Source of the DNA: an uncultured Holdemania sp.
GTDB lineage: Bacteria > Bacillota_I > Bacilli_A > Erysipelotrichales > Erysipelotrichaceae
Direction: 5' to 3'
Assembly: GCA_947037125.1 (NCBI GenBank)
Contig: CAMQTJ010000009.1
Span: 1 to 52,278, forward strand
DNA length: 52,278 nucleotides
This document shows positions 35,240-44,337 of the stretch, in pieces; the first letter of the stretch is position 1, and each line of letters begins with the position of its first letter. The notes under the pieces were generated by a model. The model saw nothing but the letters and a program-made list of their open reading frames with translations, did not search any database and was not told the origin of the DNA. The position numbers were made by a program, and so were the translations under genes.

Positions 35240-35266
35240 AATATTCACCTTTCTTCTAACATCGTA

Positions 35267-35275
35267 ATTATATCA
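35267..35275 (-). promoter_or_regulatory. Extended -10 promoter element of pgcA-glgB-glgP
   Basis: TGATATAAT on the minus strand about 30 bases upstream of the pgcA start. The -35 region is not convincing. Confidence 0.5.
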
Positions 35276-35467
35276 CAAATCAATATGAATATTACAAATA
35301 AATATTATTTTATCCATTTTCATAGTTTTTTTGACATTTAATGCCTATTATTAATGCTTTTTATAAATAATTTATATTTATATTTAAACTATTATTACGC
35401 TATTTTTCAAATTACATAAAAGTTCAAAGGCTAATAAATTATATAAATGTTAAGAATATAAATAAAA

Positions 35468-35520
35468 TTGCAATAAAAAAGTATGACAAATAATAAAAAA
35501 GTTTACCATACTTTTTGCAA
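35468..35520. repeat. Imperfect inverted repeat between pgcA and ptsH
   Basis: ttgcaataaaaaagtatg (35468-35485) mirrors catactttttgcaa (35507-35520). A second hairpin, AAAAAGT with ACTTTTTT, can form within it on the minus strand. Either fold ends in a T run, so it could be a back-up terminator or the end of a small RNA. Confidence 0.45.
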
Positions 35521-35539
35521 TACTAATTCAATAAAGCAT

Positions 35540-35564
35540 AAAAAAAGCCCTGTATAAACAGGAC
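35540..35564 (-). terminator. Terminator of ptsH
   Basis: GTCCTGT pairs with ACAGGGC (one G-U) around TTAT, followed by seven T on the minus strand, seven bases after the ptsH stop. Confidence 0.85.
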
Positions 35565-35570
35565 GATTAA

Positions 35571-35837
35571 TTATGCAACTACTTTTTGAGCGCGTAGTAC
35601 TTCTTCAATTGTGTTGATAGCCATTTCTTCATCTTCACCATCGCAAGATACAACGATTTCTGATTGAGTTGGAATACCTAAAGACATAACTCCCATGATT
35701 GATTTCATGTTAACTGAGCGACCTTTGTAAGCAACTTTTACTTCACTTTTGAATTTGCTTGCTGCATTAACTGCAACTGTAGCAGGACGTGCGTGTAATC
35801 CAACTGGATCAATTACTAAAACTGTTATTTCTTTCAT
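35571..35837 (-). CDS. ptsH: Phosphocarrier protein HPr
   Basis: 88 residues, the full HPr fold. It takes phosphate from enzyme I at His15 (GLHARPA) and passes it to sugar-specific EIIA domains. Ser46 (NMKSIMGVMSL) is also present, the residue that HPr kinase phosphorylates to create the CcpA co-regulator in low-GC Gram-positives. The cre-type site before mglB fits this circuit. ptsI is not adjacent; the gene lies 63 bases after rlmH at the end of the dnaB/wal cluster. AGGAGG precedes the ATG. A TTGACA box at about 35877 suggests its own start, though I see no good -10. Confidence 0.95.
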   Translation of the reverse strand: MKEITVLVIDPVGLHARPATVAVNAASKFKSEVKVAYKGRSVNMKSIMGVMSLGIPTQSEIVVSCDGEDEEMAINTIEEVLRAQKVVA

Positions 35838-35889
35838 ATTAATTTCCTCCTAATACCTACATTCATTTTAAACTATTTTGTCAACGGTT

Positions 35890-35908
35890 ACAAGTAAAAC
35901 TTACTTGT
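35890..35908 (-). other. Short hairpin overlapping the rlmH stop codon
   Basis: acaagtaa and ttacttgt pair perfectly around a three-base loop, and the TAA stop of rlmH is inside an arm. No T run follows on the minus strand, so it is not a standard terminator. Confidence 0.5.
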
Positions 35909-36377
35909 GATATGTCTCATTTGCCAATATTTTGAAACTTCTGTATATTTGCTCTAAAATAAGCACTCTTGTCATCTGATGAGTGAATGTTAAATCAGAT
36001 AATTTCCATCTAAAATCTGCTCTTTTAACCAATTGTTCACCAACTCCTAGCGATCCACCAATAACAAATGTGATATTACTTGTTTTATATGTAAATATTT
36101 CATCTATTTTTTTCGCTAAATTTTCACTTGTTAAACTCTTTCCATGCAAATCTAATAAAATAACAAATTCATTATCCTTTATTTTACCTATAACATTACT
36201 AGCTTCTTTATTTAGTACTTCAATATTTTGTAATAAAGAATTATTTGCATTTGTCATTATGTCATTTACTTCAATAACTTCTATTTTATTGTAGGGTTGA
36301 AGTCTTTTAAGATATTCATTAATTAAACTAACTAATGCCTTATCTTTAATTTTACCCACACCAATTATTTTAATCAT
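35901..36377 (-). CDS. rlmH: 23S rRNA pseudouridine1915 N3-methyltransferase RlmH
   Basis: A 158-residue SPOUT methylase that adds a methyl group to pseudouridine 1915 in helix 69 of 23S rRNA on the assembled ribosome. Full family features are present: the start IKIIGVGKIKDKAL, the SAM-binding knot FVIGGSLGVG, and the C-terminal segment LTFTHQMTRVLILEQIYRSF ending in YHK, the conserved terminus. It overlaps the htrA-like gene by four bases (ATGA type). Its place after walJ and an htrA gene matches Bacillus and many relatives. Confidence 0.96.
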   Translation of the reverse strand: MIKIIGVGKIKDKALVSLINEYLKRLQPYNKIEVIEVNDIMTNANNSLLQNIEVLNKEASNVIGKIKDNEFVILLDLHGKSLTSENLAKKIDEIFTYKTSNITFVIGGSLGVGEQLVKRADFRWKLSDLTFTHQMTRVLILEQIYRSFKILANETYHK

Positions 36378-37408
36378 AATATCACTATTGTTGATACAAG
36401 TTGTTCCATTTGACGATAATAAGTTACTGAAATTTCTTCACCTTCATTTAATCCATTTACAACTTGATAAAAACTATACCAGTCTGTAATTATAATATCG
36501 TTTACTTTTGTAATGACATCATTTACTTCTAATTCACTAAACATAGATTTCGTTGTAATTTCATCAATTACCACACCATTAAATAAATCAAGTTTGATTC
36601 CATTACTACTTTTTTTGTAGGTTGGCATATCTTTTACATTGATAATTGATATACCCGCATTTTTACGAATAACATCGGCATTTGTTTCAAGCATTTTTAA
36701 CATTAAATTAATTTCTTCGCTACTTATGATAGTCTTTTTAAATGGCAGTTTAAAACCTAGCATATCACCATTTAGATTGAAAATTGGACCTGCTACACTA
36801 TTATTAATATCACTGTTTAATATTTTTATTTCAAAATCAAATAATTCATCACCATCATGATCGTACAATAAACTTTGTTCATCCGACGAAATAATACCAA
36901 CACTTGCTAATGTTGTTAATTTTCGGTCATCACTAGCCTCTACTGAAATAACCCACTCACCAATACTTGCACTTTCTAATGAAGTAAACTCAACACTATT
37001 CACTTTGAAGTCAACATCCACCGTAACTATCGCAAGTGACGTATAGGGATCTTTAACTAATATTGTTCCGTCGTATTCAACACCATTATTAAACGTTACT
37101 TTTATTTCATCACTATATCCTTCGTCATAACTTACAACAATATAAGCAGATTCAGCATCTGTCTTAACAACTACTCCTGTTCGATGATTATTTAGAATAG
37201 TTCCTGAAAATTTTACGCTAACAACCTTATCTATACTTTCATCAATAACTTTGGTTAAATCAGTTGAAAATCCATTAATTTCATTATTAATAACTGTAAT
37301 ATCTTTTGTTTCATTAACTTGTACTCCTTTTAACTTATCTATTTGATACGTCAAAAAGCCACAGTATACTAATAATATCATTAATCCTAAAGCATAAATT
37401 TTATTCAT
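36374..37408 (-). CDS. HtrA-like membrane protein with degenerate catalytic triad (pseudoprotease) and PDZ domain
   Basis: 344 residues with a signal-anchor helix (about 4-20), a trypsin-like HtrA fold (about 50-235) and a C-terminal PDZ domain (about 265-344). The fold is clear from YIVVSYDEG, DPYTSLAIVTVD, IGEWVISVEA and AGPIFNLNGDMLGFK. These align with HtrA YIVTNNHVV, DPRTDLAVLKID, VGDWVIAIG and SGGPLxNxxGEVIGI. All three catalytic residues are replaced: His by Asp95, Asp by Ser124, Ser by Val205. It should therefore bind but not cleave. It overlaps walJ and rlmH by four bases each, the position of active HtrA (YyxA/HtrC) in Bacillus. The PDZ may bind C-termini of membrane or secreted proteins. 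Confidence 0.82.
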   Translation of the reverse strand: MNKIYALGLMILLVYCGFLTYQIDKLKGVQVNETKDITVINNEINGFSTDLTKVIDESIDKVVSVKFSGTILNNHRTGVVVKTDAESAYIVVSYDEGYSDEIKVTFNNGVEYDGTILVKDPYTSLAIVTVDVDFKVNSVEFTSLESASIGEWVISVEASDDRKLTTLASVGIISSDEQSLLYDHDGDELFDFEIKILNSDINNSVAGPIFNLNGDMLGFKLPFKKTIISSEEINLMLKMLETNADVIRKNAGISIINVKDMPTYKKSSNGIKLDLFNGVVIDEITTKSMFSELEVNDVITKVNDIIITDWYSFYQVVNGLNEGEEISVTYYRQMEQLVSTIVIL

Positions 37409-38139
37409 CGTTTACCTCCATAAGTAATAATAGATTGTTGTGCACACTGCAATTTATAATCATTGATAACATTATCTAGAACTTTTTTATTAACATCATA
37501 TGCCAATTCATAAGTATTTGCTTGTTCACTTATATGAGCGAGTATAATTTCTTTGGTATTTTCAGTAACTAATTTACTTAATGCACTTGCACAATCTTCG
37601 TTACAAAGATGGCCACTATCACCAAATATACGACTTTTCGTAAAATGCGGACGACTTGTATTCATCAACATTTCAATATCATGATTACTTTCAAAAACAT
37701 AATAATCAGCACCTTGCAAATAAATATAATCATCACTAGAAATATAACCAGTATCTGTTATGTAGACAAGTCTTTCTTCACCAACTTTTATCACAAATCC
37801 GATTGTATTCAAACAATCATGCGATAATGGAATTGGTAAAATTTCAAAATCATTTATCAATATTTTTTCATAAGCCTTAAGTTTATTACAATTAACATAA
37901 TCATTGTCCATCATTGTATATTTAACTACATCGTCAAACATTTTAAGTTGTGAACAATGATCTTTATGACTATGGGTCAATAATAAAGCACTAGCACTTT
38001 TATAATCTAGTGTCAAAGATTCAAAACATTTAACAAGATATTTTTTAGTACTACCACAATCTATTATTATAAAATCTTCATTATTTTTCACAACAAAACA
38101 GTTCCCTTTAGAACCACTACACAATCCATATATTTCCAT
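37405..38139 (-). CDS. walJ: Metallo-beta-lactamase-fold protein WalJ (YycJ)
   Basis: About 244 residues. The N-terminus MEIYGLCSGSKGN is the family hallmark, followed by the zinc motif LLLTHSHKDHC (HxHxDH), SHDCLNTIGFVI, the ITDTGY strand carrying the metal Asp, and LAHISEQAN near the end. WalJ proteins are predicted nucleases and are linked to co-ordination of division with replication in streptococci and to cell-wall genes in Bacillus. I take the ATG at 38139 since it fits the family's start; a longer in-frame ATG at 38160 overlaps the peptidase gene. No clear Shine-Dalgarno site serves either, so translational coupling is likely. The usual walRKHI genes are not upstream here. Confidence 0.9.
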   Translation of the reverse strand: MEIYGLCSGSKGNCFVVKNNEDFIIIDCGSTKKYLVKCFESLTLDYKSASALLLTHSHKDHCSQLKMFDDVVKYTMMDNDYVNCNKLKAYEKILINDFEILPIPLSHDCLNTIGFVIKVGEERLVYITDTGYISSDDYIYLQGADYYVFESNHDIEMLMNTSRPHFTKSRIFGDSGHLCNEDCASALSKLVTENTKEIILAHISEQANTYELAYDVNKKVLDNVINDYKLQCAQQSIITYGGKR

Positions 38140-38140
38140 G

Positions 38141-39637
38141 TTAACAAGGTAACAATCCATTACACGGATCTACTCTTTTCCCATTTTTTTCAACGTAAAA
38201 ATGAATATGAACACCAGTAACATTACCTGTTGCACCTATTGTGCCAATAATATCCCCTTTATTTACTTTACTTCCTTCAGGATAATTACCAGGACTTTTC
38301 ATATGACCATAATGGCTCATATAGCCATTACCATGATCAATCCACATATAATACCCATTGATATAATGATACGCATTTTTTATAACTGTGCCTCTATCAG
38401 CTGCGTATATATTTCCATATCTTTCATACTTATTAACAATATCAATAGCATAGTGATTATTAGACGGATTAAATCTTTGAGTTAATTTTGGATTATCTAT
38501 AGGCCATCTAAAAGTACCAGTACCAACACCTGGTATTACCATAGTACCTACATTTACAACCTCTTGTTGAGGTTGCATTGTAACAACTTCTGATATTACT
38601 TCATGGTTTATTACCTTACCATCTTGATATACGTCACTATACTGTACATTTTTACTTCCTTCAAATCCTGATGTAACAACATAAGATTCACCCTCACGTA
38701 AAGTATCATCAGTATTAAAAATAGTTTCATCAGCATAAACAACTTCTCTCGCAATGATTTCTTGAGTTACTAAAACTGTTATTGGAGAACTAAAATACAT
38801 TACATTTAAGAATGTCCCTTGTGTTATTACCTGTTCAACATCCTTTAAAATATCACTATTAATTGAAACTACCTGCTCAGGAAGTAATCCTGTTGCCCAA
38901 GCTACTTTTTCGATTGTATCAAATTCTTGCACTTCATAAAGTCGCTCAGCTGTATTGTTTCCATAGCTTAAATATTTTAAAATTTCAGCCTTGTCCATCA
39001 TAATATTATCAGGGTCAGCAACAGCCTTTACAATATTCATCTGCTCTTTAATTTGAATATCAACTTCTCGTGTTCCATACGTTGAAAGCTGTGGAACATC
39101 CTGCCCACTTTTAATCATATCAAATGATTCTTGTGATATAAAATTAAGCATATAACGATCCCTTGCCTCATAAAAATCATTTATGTCTTTGACATACAAA
39201 GTATCATAAACTCCATCTTCATTAACAAGTTCAATTGCATCTACTTCAATTCCATACAATTTATTATCAATTAAATAATCTGCTATTTGCTGATCAATAT
39301 CTTCATATTCATATAAACTTAATTCGTTTGTGATATACATATCTTCACCAATTGTAACTTTAGTATCCAAGTATATATCAGAATATAACTCCAAATAAAC
39401 TTCATGTAATCTTTCATCGATTACACTAATATCTTTAATAGCACCTACAAGTTTACCTGATGAGTAAAGGTAATTAACCTGTTTAGCTTCATTATTCATT
39501 GTTAAAATCTTTTGATCCACGATTGATTTTTTATTTACAAGACTTGCAGAAGAATTAAAATTATCTCCATGTTGAAAAAGTGCTGCTAATGCAACACTAA
39601 TTAATATCATTGTAAAAAGAGTTAAGTACTTTTTCAT
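38141..39637 (-). CDS. M23 family zinc metallopeptidase with LysM-like and G5 domains
   Basis: A probable peptidoglycan hydrolase of 498 residues, exported by an N-terminal signal or anchor (about 4-22). A novel N-terminal region runs to about 220. A LysM-like segment follows (about 235-280, RLYEVQEFDTIEKVAWATGL). A G5 domain spans about 285-370 (PITVLVTQEIIAREVVYADE, ending GxV-type). The C-terminal M23 domain has the zinc ligands in NNHYAIDIV (His and Asp) and VHIHFYVEKNG (HxH), plus HGNGYMSHYGHM. All ligands are kept, so it should be active. ATG at 39637 overlaps the dnaB stop (TGATG) and follows GGAGG. It may fill the place of a WalRK-regulated wall hydrolase. Confidence 0.88.
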   Translation of the reverse strand: MKKYLTLFTMILISVALAALFQHGDNFNSSASLVNKKSIVDQKILTMNNEAKQVNYLYSSGKLVGAIKDISVIDERLHEVYLELYSDIYLDTKVTIGEDMYITNELSLYEYEDIDQQIADYLIDNKLYGIEVDAIELVNEDGVYDTLYVKDINDFYEARDRYMLNFISQESFDMIKSGQDVPQLSTYGTREVDIQIKEQMNIVKAVADPDNIMMDKAEILKYLSYGNNTAERLYEVQEFDTIEKVAWATGLLPEQVVSINSDILKDVEQVITQGTFLNVMYFSSPITVLVTQEIIAREVVYADETIFNTDDTLREGESYVVTSGFEGSKNVQYSDVYQDGKVINHEVISEVVTMQPQQEVVNVGTMVIPGVGTGTFRWPIDNPKLTQRFNPSNNHYAIDIVNKYERYGNIYAADRGTVIKNAYHYINGYYMWIDHGNGYMSHYGHMKSPGNYPEGSKVNKGDIIGTIGATGNVTGVHIHFYVEKNGKRVDPCNGLLPC

Positions 39638-40989
39638 CAATTACCTCCGGTATCAGCAGCTAAATTTTTAAATGAGTTAATGTGTTTTTCAAACGATAAT
39701 TCGATAGTTTTAGTTGCTCCATTACGATGTTTAGCAATGATAACATCAACTTTTTCATTAGTTAATGATTCATCTTTATCCTTTAAACTTTGATAATAAG
39801 CTTCACGATATAAAAACATAACAATATCGGCATCCTGCTCAATTGCTCCTGATTCACGCAAATCCGATAACATCGGTATTTTTTCTGTACGTTCTTCAAC
39901 TTTACGAGAAAGCTGTGATAAAGCTATAACTGGAACCTTAAGTTCACGAGCTAAAGATTTTAATGTACGAGAAATTTCCGAAACCTCTTGTTGACGATTA
40001 TCAGAATTTTTTCCATTTCCACTAATTAATTGGATATAGTCAATAACAACCATAGATAAACCATGATCTGCACTTAATTTACGACACTTCGAAAATATTT
40101 CAGACATTCTAATACCTGGAGTATCATCAATAAAAATCTTTAAAGCCTTCATTTCAACTGCCGCTTCTTGAAGCATATTCATCTCATCATTAGTTAAATA
40201 ACCATTACGTATTTTATTACCTTCAACTTCACTTTTAGTTGCCATCATACGTTGAATAAGCTGTTCGGCAGGCATCTCTAAAGAAAAAACAGCAACAGCA
40301 TTATCTAAGTGCAGTTGAGCAGCATTAAGGGCAAGATTTAGTGCAAAAGCTGTTTTCCCCATTGAAGGACGAGCAGCCAAAATAATTAAATCACCTTTTT
40401 GCAGACCATTAGTAGTATTATCTAATTCTTTATATCCAGTTTTTGTACCAGTTAATCGACTCTTTTGATTTTTCATTTGATAAATATTATCCATTACAAC
40501 TGAAACTACTTCACCACTTGTTCTAAACTCTGTAGTTTTACGTGTTCGCGTAACATTTAATATTTGTTTTTCCGCACTATCTAAAACATTTTCCACTTCA
40601 TCTGATTCATCATAAGCATTAAGTACTATATCATTAGCTGTTTCAATTAAATTACGCAAATAAAATTTGTTTAATATAATTTCAACATAATGCTTAGTAT
40701 TAGATGATGTAACTGCACTATCACTTAAACGCAATAAATAATCCATTCCACCAATTTTATCTAATTGCGATAAATCTTGTAATTTTGATGCAACAGATGT
40801 TATATCAACCGGTTTTAAAGCATCATTAAGTGATTTCATAACAGTGAATATTAAACGATGAGACTCCAAATAAAATAATTCAGGTTCACATCCTTCATCC
40901 AATGCAAGTCTAACACTTTTTTCATAAAGCAACATTGCACCTAAAAGAGCTTGCTCTGCATCAATATTATTAGGCATTACCTTATTCAT
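39637..40989 (-). CDS. dnaB: Replicative DNA helicase DnaB
   Basis: The hexameric 5'-3' helicase that unwinds DNA ahead of the replication fork (called DnaC in Bacillus). About 450 residues. N-terminal DnaB domain: PNNIDAEQALLGAMLL. Linker at about 150-175. RecA-type motor: Walker A LAARPSMGKTAFALNLA, Walker B MVVIDYIQLISG, then SRTLKSLARELKVPVIALSQLSR and DLRESGAIEQDADIVMFL. The ATG at 40989 is chosen, eight bases after AAAGGTGG; the upstream GTG at 41001 overlaps that site. It follows rplI closely, the usual Bacillota order. Confidence 0.96.
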   Translation of the reverse strand: MNKVMPNNIDAEQALLGAMLLYEKSVRLALDEGCEPELFYLESHRLIFTVMKSLNDALKPVDITSVASKLQDLSQLDKIGGMDYLLRLSDSAVTSSNTKHYVEIILNKFYLRNLIETANDIVLNAYDESDEVENVLDSAEKQILNVTRTRKTTEFRTSGEVVSVVMDNIYQMKNQKSRLTGTKTGYKELDNTTNGLQKGDLIILAARPSMGKTAFALNLALNAAQLHLDNAVAVFSLEMPAEQLIQRMMATKSEVEGNKIRNGYLTNDEMNMLQEAAVEMKALKIFIDDTPGIRMSEIFSKCRKLSADHGLSMVVIDYIQLISGNGKNSDNRQQEVSEISRTLKSLARELKVPVIALSQLSRKVEERTEKIPMLSDLRESGAIEQDADIVMFLYREAYYQSLKDKDESLTNEKVDVIIAKHRNGATKTIELSFEKHINSFKNLAADTGGN

Positions 40990-41016
40990 CAATAAAACCA
41001 CCTTTCTAATTTAAAT

Positions 41017-41463
41017 CTATTTTTCGTTTAAGTGAACTCTAATAACACCAATAACTTCTTTATAAAGTTCAACCTTCACATCACTATAGCCAAAATTTGT
41101 AACTCCGCCTTTATCTAAAAATTTACGCTTATCAACACTAATTTGGTGTTTTCTATAAAGTTCTTCACAAATTTGCTTTGTAGATATTGAACCAAAGACA
41201 CGACCATCTTTACCACCTTTTACATAAAATTCTAATGTTATTTTTCCAAGTACTTCTACTAATTGTTCAGCCTCATGTTTTTTTTCTAAAAGATTTAATT
41301 TTTCTTGAACATTTTGTTGTTCTAATATTGCTTGACTCTTTCCAGATGCTACAACTGCATGTTTGTTATTGATTAAAAAATTACGACCATATCCGTCAGA
41401 TACTTCCTTAATCTCTCCTTTTTTACCCACATTCTTTACATCATGTAATAATATTACTTTCAT
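41017..41463 (-). CDS. rplI: 50S ribosomal protein L9
   Basis: 148 residues, full-length bL9. The N-terminal domain carries the signature [24 protein letters not shown] long connecting helix follows, then the C-terminal domain ([17 protein letters not shown]). It overlaps the end of gdpP by four bases (ATGA), with GGAGG inside the gdpP end, so translation is probably coupled. It is followed by dnaB after 27 bases. Confidence 0.97.
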   Translation of the reverse strand: MKVILLHDVKNVGKKGEIKEVSDGYGRNFLINNKHAVVASGKSQAILEQQNVQEKLNLLEKKHEAEQLVEVLGKITLEFYVKGGKDGRVFGSISTKQICEELYRKHQISVDKRKFLDKGGVTNFGYSDVKVELYKEVIGVIRVHLNEK

Positions 41464-43418
41464 TTGTTATCCTCCTGTAAATACTCTTGTATTTTATTTA
41501 ATAATTCATTTTTTAATTCTTCTACACTTGTATTATCACGTTGAACTGCAGCCGCACTAAAATGGCCACCACCATGCATTGCCTCCATAATAATTTGAAC
41601 ATTTATTTCACCCTTACTTCTAGATGAAATACCATACTTATTACTTGCTAATTTAGATATAACAAATACAGCCTCAATTTCTCTTGCATTAAGGATCCTA
41701 TCAGCACATTGAGAAATCAAAGATCTTGTTGGAACTATTTTTTCATCCACATCTACAATAACAATATTATCATAGTATATCTTAGAATAACTAACAATTT
41801 GATTTTTAAGTTCAAATTCATCATAAGAATCTTTCAAATAACTATCCGCTAAAATTGGATCTGCACCCCATTTACGAATAAGACTAGCAGCATCAAATGT
41901 TCTAGTACCTGTTCTTACTGTGAAACGATTTGTATCAATAATCATACCTGCCAACATGATAGTTGCCTCAGCCTCATTAAAATTGATTTTATTGCTTAAA
42001 TAAGGAACAAATTCAGCCATTAACTCACTAGTACTTGATGCCGATGCTTCTATATATATCAAAGTAGGATTAATCTTCAAATCCGCAATACGACGATGAT
42101 GATCAAAAATAGCTATCTTCTTGGCTTTCTCTAATAAATTTGAACCATTACTAGTAATTGGATTATGATGATCTACCATTATAACTAATGTATCATCACG
42201 CAATTGATTTATTGCTTCAGATTCTGTTACAAATAAATGACGATCTTTTAATGAATCACTTTCTAAAAGTAGTGCATCACTAAGTTTAGCTTCTATACCA
42301 CCAGTTTTTCCAATAATGCAGGTTTGACGATTATAAGCATTCATTATTCTACTAACACACAAAGCTGCACCAACACAATCAAAGTCCATTTCCTTATGAC
42401 CACAAATAATTACATTACTAGAGTTCACAACCATATTTCGTAAAGTATTTGCCATTATTCTAACTCTAACACGACTTCTTTTCTCAGTTGCCTCACTAGA
42501 ACCACCATAATATTTTACTTCCTCGTTTAATTTTTTAATAACTACCTGGTCACCACCACGACTTTGCGCAAGTTCAAGTAAACTATTAACTGTTTCATCA
42601 AGTTTTAATAAATTATCATCACCTCTTGAAAATGCCATTGATAATGTTATTGATATATCAAGTTCTGCAGAATTTCTTCTTGTATCTCTTAATATCGAAA
42701 AATGATTTTGAGCTATTGTATTAAATATTGATTCATTTAGTACCACAAAAAAACGATCAGACTTTAAACGTCTAAGCATCATACCATTATTTTTACACCA
42801 ATCAATAATCGGTTGTCTAATATGATTATTAATCGATGAGCGTTCTTGTTCTTCTAAGTATTGAGTTGATTCTCCATAATTATCAATATGTATTAAACCA
42901 AAAACTACACGTTCATTAGAATATTTAGTTTCGATGATAGAACTTTTAGTAATATCCTTAAAAAATAATATTTGTGAATCATCTTTTCTTGTAATTTCAT
43001 AAATTTTTTCATCAATATCAACCGTTACACTATCAGTATCACCAGTAAATAAAGCGTTAACTTCTGGTAACCAAACTGTTACCTTTTTTGAAACACGACC
43101 AATACCACGATTATAAAATAGTTCACTCATCCAATTAATTGTATAGTCACTATCATATGTCAAAATACCAATTTCACCATATAAAAAAGCTTCACTTACT
43201 TCCTCTCCTAATAAACTAGAGATATTATAAGCAGAATTCTTTGAATCTTCTTGATATATAAATGACACATAATAAATCATAGCAGCATTAATACCAACTA
43301 AAATAATAGGTAAAACAAAACTAGCTTTAAATACTAATGTTGAAAAAAATAACAACAATAATTCAAATAATATAGAACCTAAAATAATTACTTTTAAGCG
43401 ATTATACTTCTTAATCAT
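41460..43418 (-). CDS. gdpP: Cyclic-di-AMP phosphodiesterase GdpP
   Basis: Membrane-bound enzyme that hydrolyses c-di-AMP to pApA and so sets potassium, osmotic and beta-lactam responses. 652 residues: two membrane helices (about 9-31 and 33-53), a PAS-like region (about 70-155), a degenerate GGDEF domain in which SDRFF (220-224) replaces the active motif, then the DHH-DHHA1 phosphodiesterase. The last has HKEMDFD (Asp345 and Asp347), VDHH (Asp416) and FDHHRR, and ends with the Gly-rich [11 protein letters not shown]. All of this matches the family. It overlaps both yybS and rplI. Confidence 0.95.
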   Translation of the reverse strand: MIKKYNRLKVIILGSILFELLLLFFSTLVFKASFVLPIILVGINAAMIYYVSFIYQEDSKNSAYNISSLLGEEVSEAFLYGEIGILTYDSDYTINWMSELFYNRGIGRVSKKVTVWLPEVNALFTGDTDSVTVDIDEKIYEITRKDDSQILFFKDITKSSIIETKYSNERVVFGLIHIDNYGESTQYLEEQERSSINNHIRQPIIDWCKNNGMMLRRLKSDRFFVVLNESIFNTIAQNHFSILRDTRRNSAELDISITLSMAFSRGDDNLLKLDETVNSLLELAQSRGGDQVVIKKLNEEVKYYGGSSEATEKRSRVRVRIMANTLRNMVVNSSNVIICGHKEMDFDCVGAALCVSRIMNAYNRQTCIIGKTGGIEAKLSDALLLESDSLKDRHLFVTESEAINQLRDDTLVIMVDHHNPITSNGSNLLEKAKKIAIFDHHRRIADLKINPTLIYIEASASSTSELMAEFVPYLSNKINFNEAEATIMLAGMIIDTNRFTVRTGTRTFDAASLIRKWGADPILADSYLKDSYDEFELKNQIVSYSKIYYDNIVIVDVDEKIVPTRSLISQCADRILNAREIEAVFVISKLASNKYGISSRSKGEINVQIIMEAMHGGGHFSAAAVQRDNTSVEELKNELLNKIQEYLQEDNK

Positions 43419-44337
43419 GCTTATTCCTCCTAATCAAATCTTGTCGAAAATCTGTTGTTGTATAAATGAAACCAAAAATAACTAACACCGGAATCATTAT
43501 CGTTGGTAAAAGAAACGAGATAATTATTACAAATATTCCAATATTTTTCTTATATTCTAATACACCAAACAATAAAATAGCTATATAGCCAAAAAAAGCT
43601 AACACCATTGCAGCTAAAAAACCTAATACTATAATAACATATTGCACGACTTCTGGCGTGTTAATTAAGTGAATAATTTGAAATAAAATTGAAAAAGTTA
43701 AACAAAGATAAGCAATATTTCTATTTATTGACCAATAAATTATTGGTTTTATTTTATTAGTTTTGATTTTTAATTTACGTAAAACTACATTAGTTATAAC
43801 ATGAATTAATATACCTTCTAAAAAACCTGTCATAACCACACCAAAAAAAGCACAAAATAAAATGAATTTTTCAATATTTTCATTAAAAAACAAACTATTA
43901 TTCGAATTAAAAAACATAATAAAATTTTCTAATTCTTTTGCTACATCCATAAAACTCAATCCAAAAAAGCCTGCGAAAACTACTGATATTAATAAATTAG
44001 TAATAATTGACGCAACTATTGTAAAGGAAATAAGTTTTGTATTACTCGCATTTTTCTTAACTAAGGTTCCATATGTAATACCTATAATACATGCGTTTAA
44101 AACATAAAATACGGTTGTAGGCATAGATATTATCATACTCAATATAATCATTGCACAAGCAGTAATTAAACTATATTTCATATCATATTTACAACGATAG
44201 ATTATTATTGGTAGTGGCATAGCAAACAAAAAATAAACTTCAAATAAGTTTGCGAATTGACGATTAATTACTAATAAAACACCGACAACTGCAACCATCA
44301 TTGCACCACTTGTTATTTTATGTACATTATTATTCAC
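43411..44337 (-). CDS. yybS: YybS-like membrane protein (DUF2232)
   Basis: 308 residues with about eight membrane helices; related in fold to the S components of ECF transporters. The family has no firm function but is regularly encoded before gdpP. Start is a GTG at 44337, eight bases overlapping the PHP gene; AGG lies eight bases upstream within that gene. It overlaps gdpP by eight bases. The N-terminal ITSGAMMVAVVGVLLVINR and the central GFLEGILIHVITNVVLRKL are family-like. Confidence 0.85.
   Translation of the reverse strand: MNNNVHKITSGAMMVAVVGVLLVINRQFANLFEVYFLFAMPLPIIIYRCKYDMKYSLITACAMIILSMIISMPTTVFYVLNACIIGITYGTLVKKNASNTKLISFTIVASIITNLLISVVFAGFFGLSFMDVAKELENFIMFFNSNNSLFFNENIEKFILFCAFFGVVMTGFLEGILIHVITNVVLRKLKIKTNKIKPIIYWSINRNIAYLCLTFSILFQIIHLINTPEVVQYVIIVLGFLAAMVLAFFGYIAILLFGVLEYKKNIGIFVIIISFLLPTIMIPVLVIFGFIYTTTDFRQDLIRRNKHD

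Larger units (their letters stand above)
35240..35570. other. Intergenic region between pgcA and ptsH
   Basis: 330 bases without a gene. It holds the pgcA extended -10 element, the ptsH terminator (35540-35564) and, between them, a second hairpin-rich segment at 35468-35520 not explained by either gene. The rest is plain AT-rich sequence. Confidence 0.6.
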
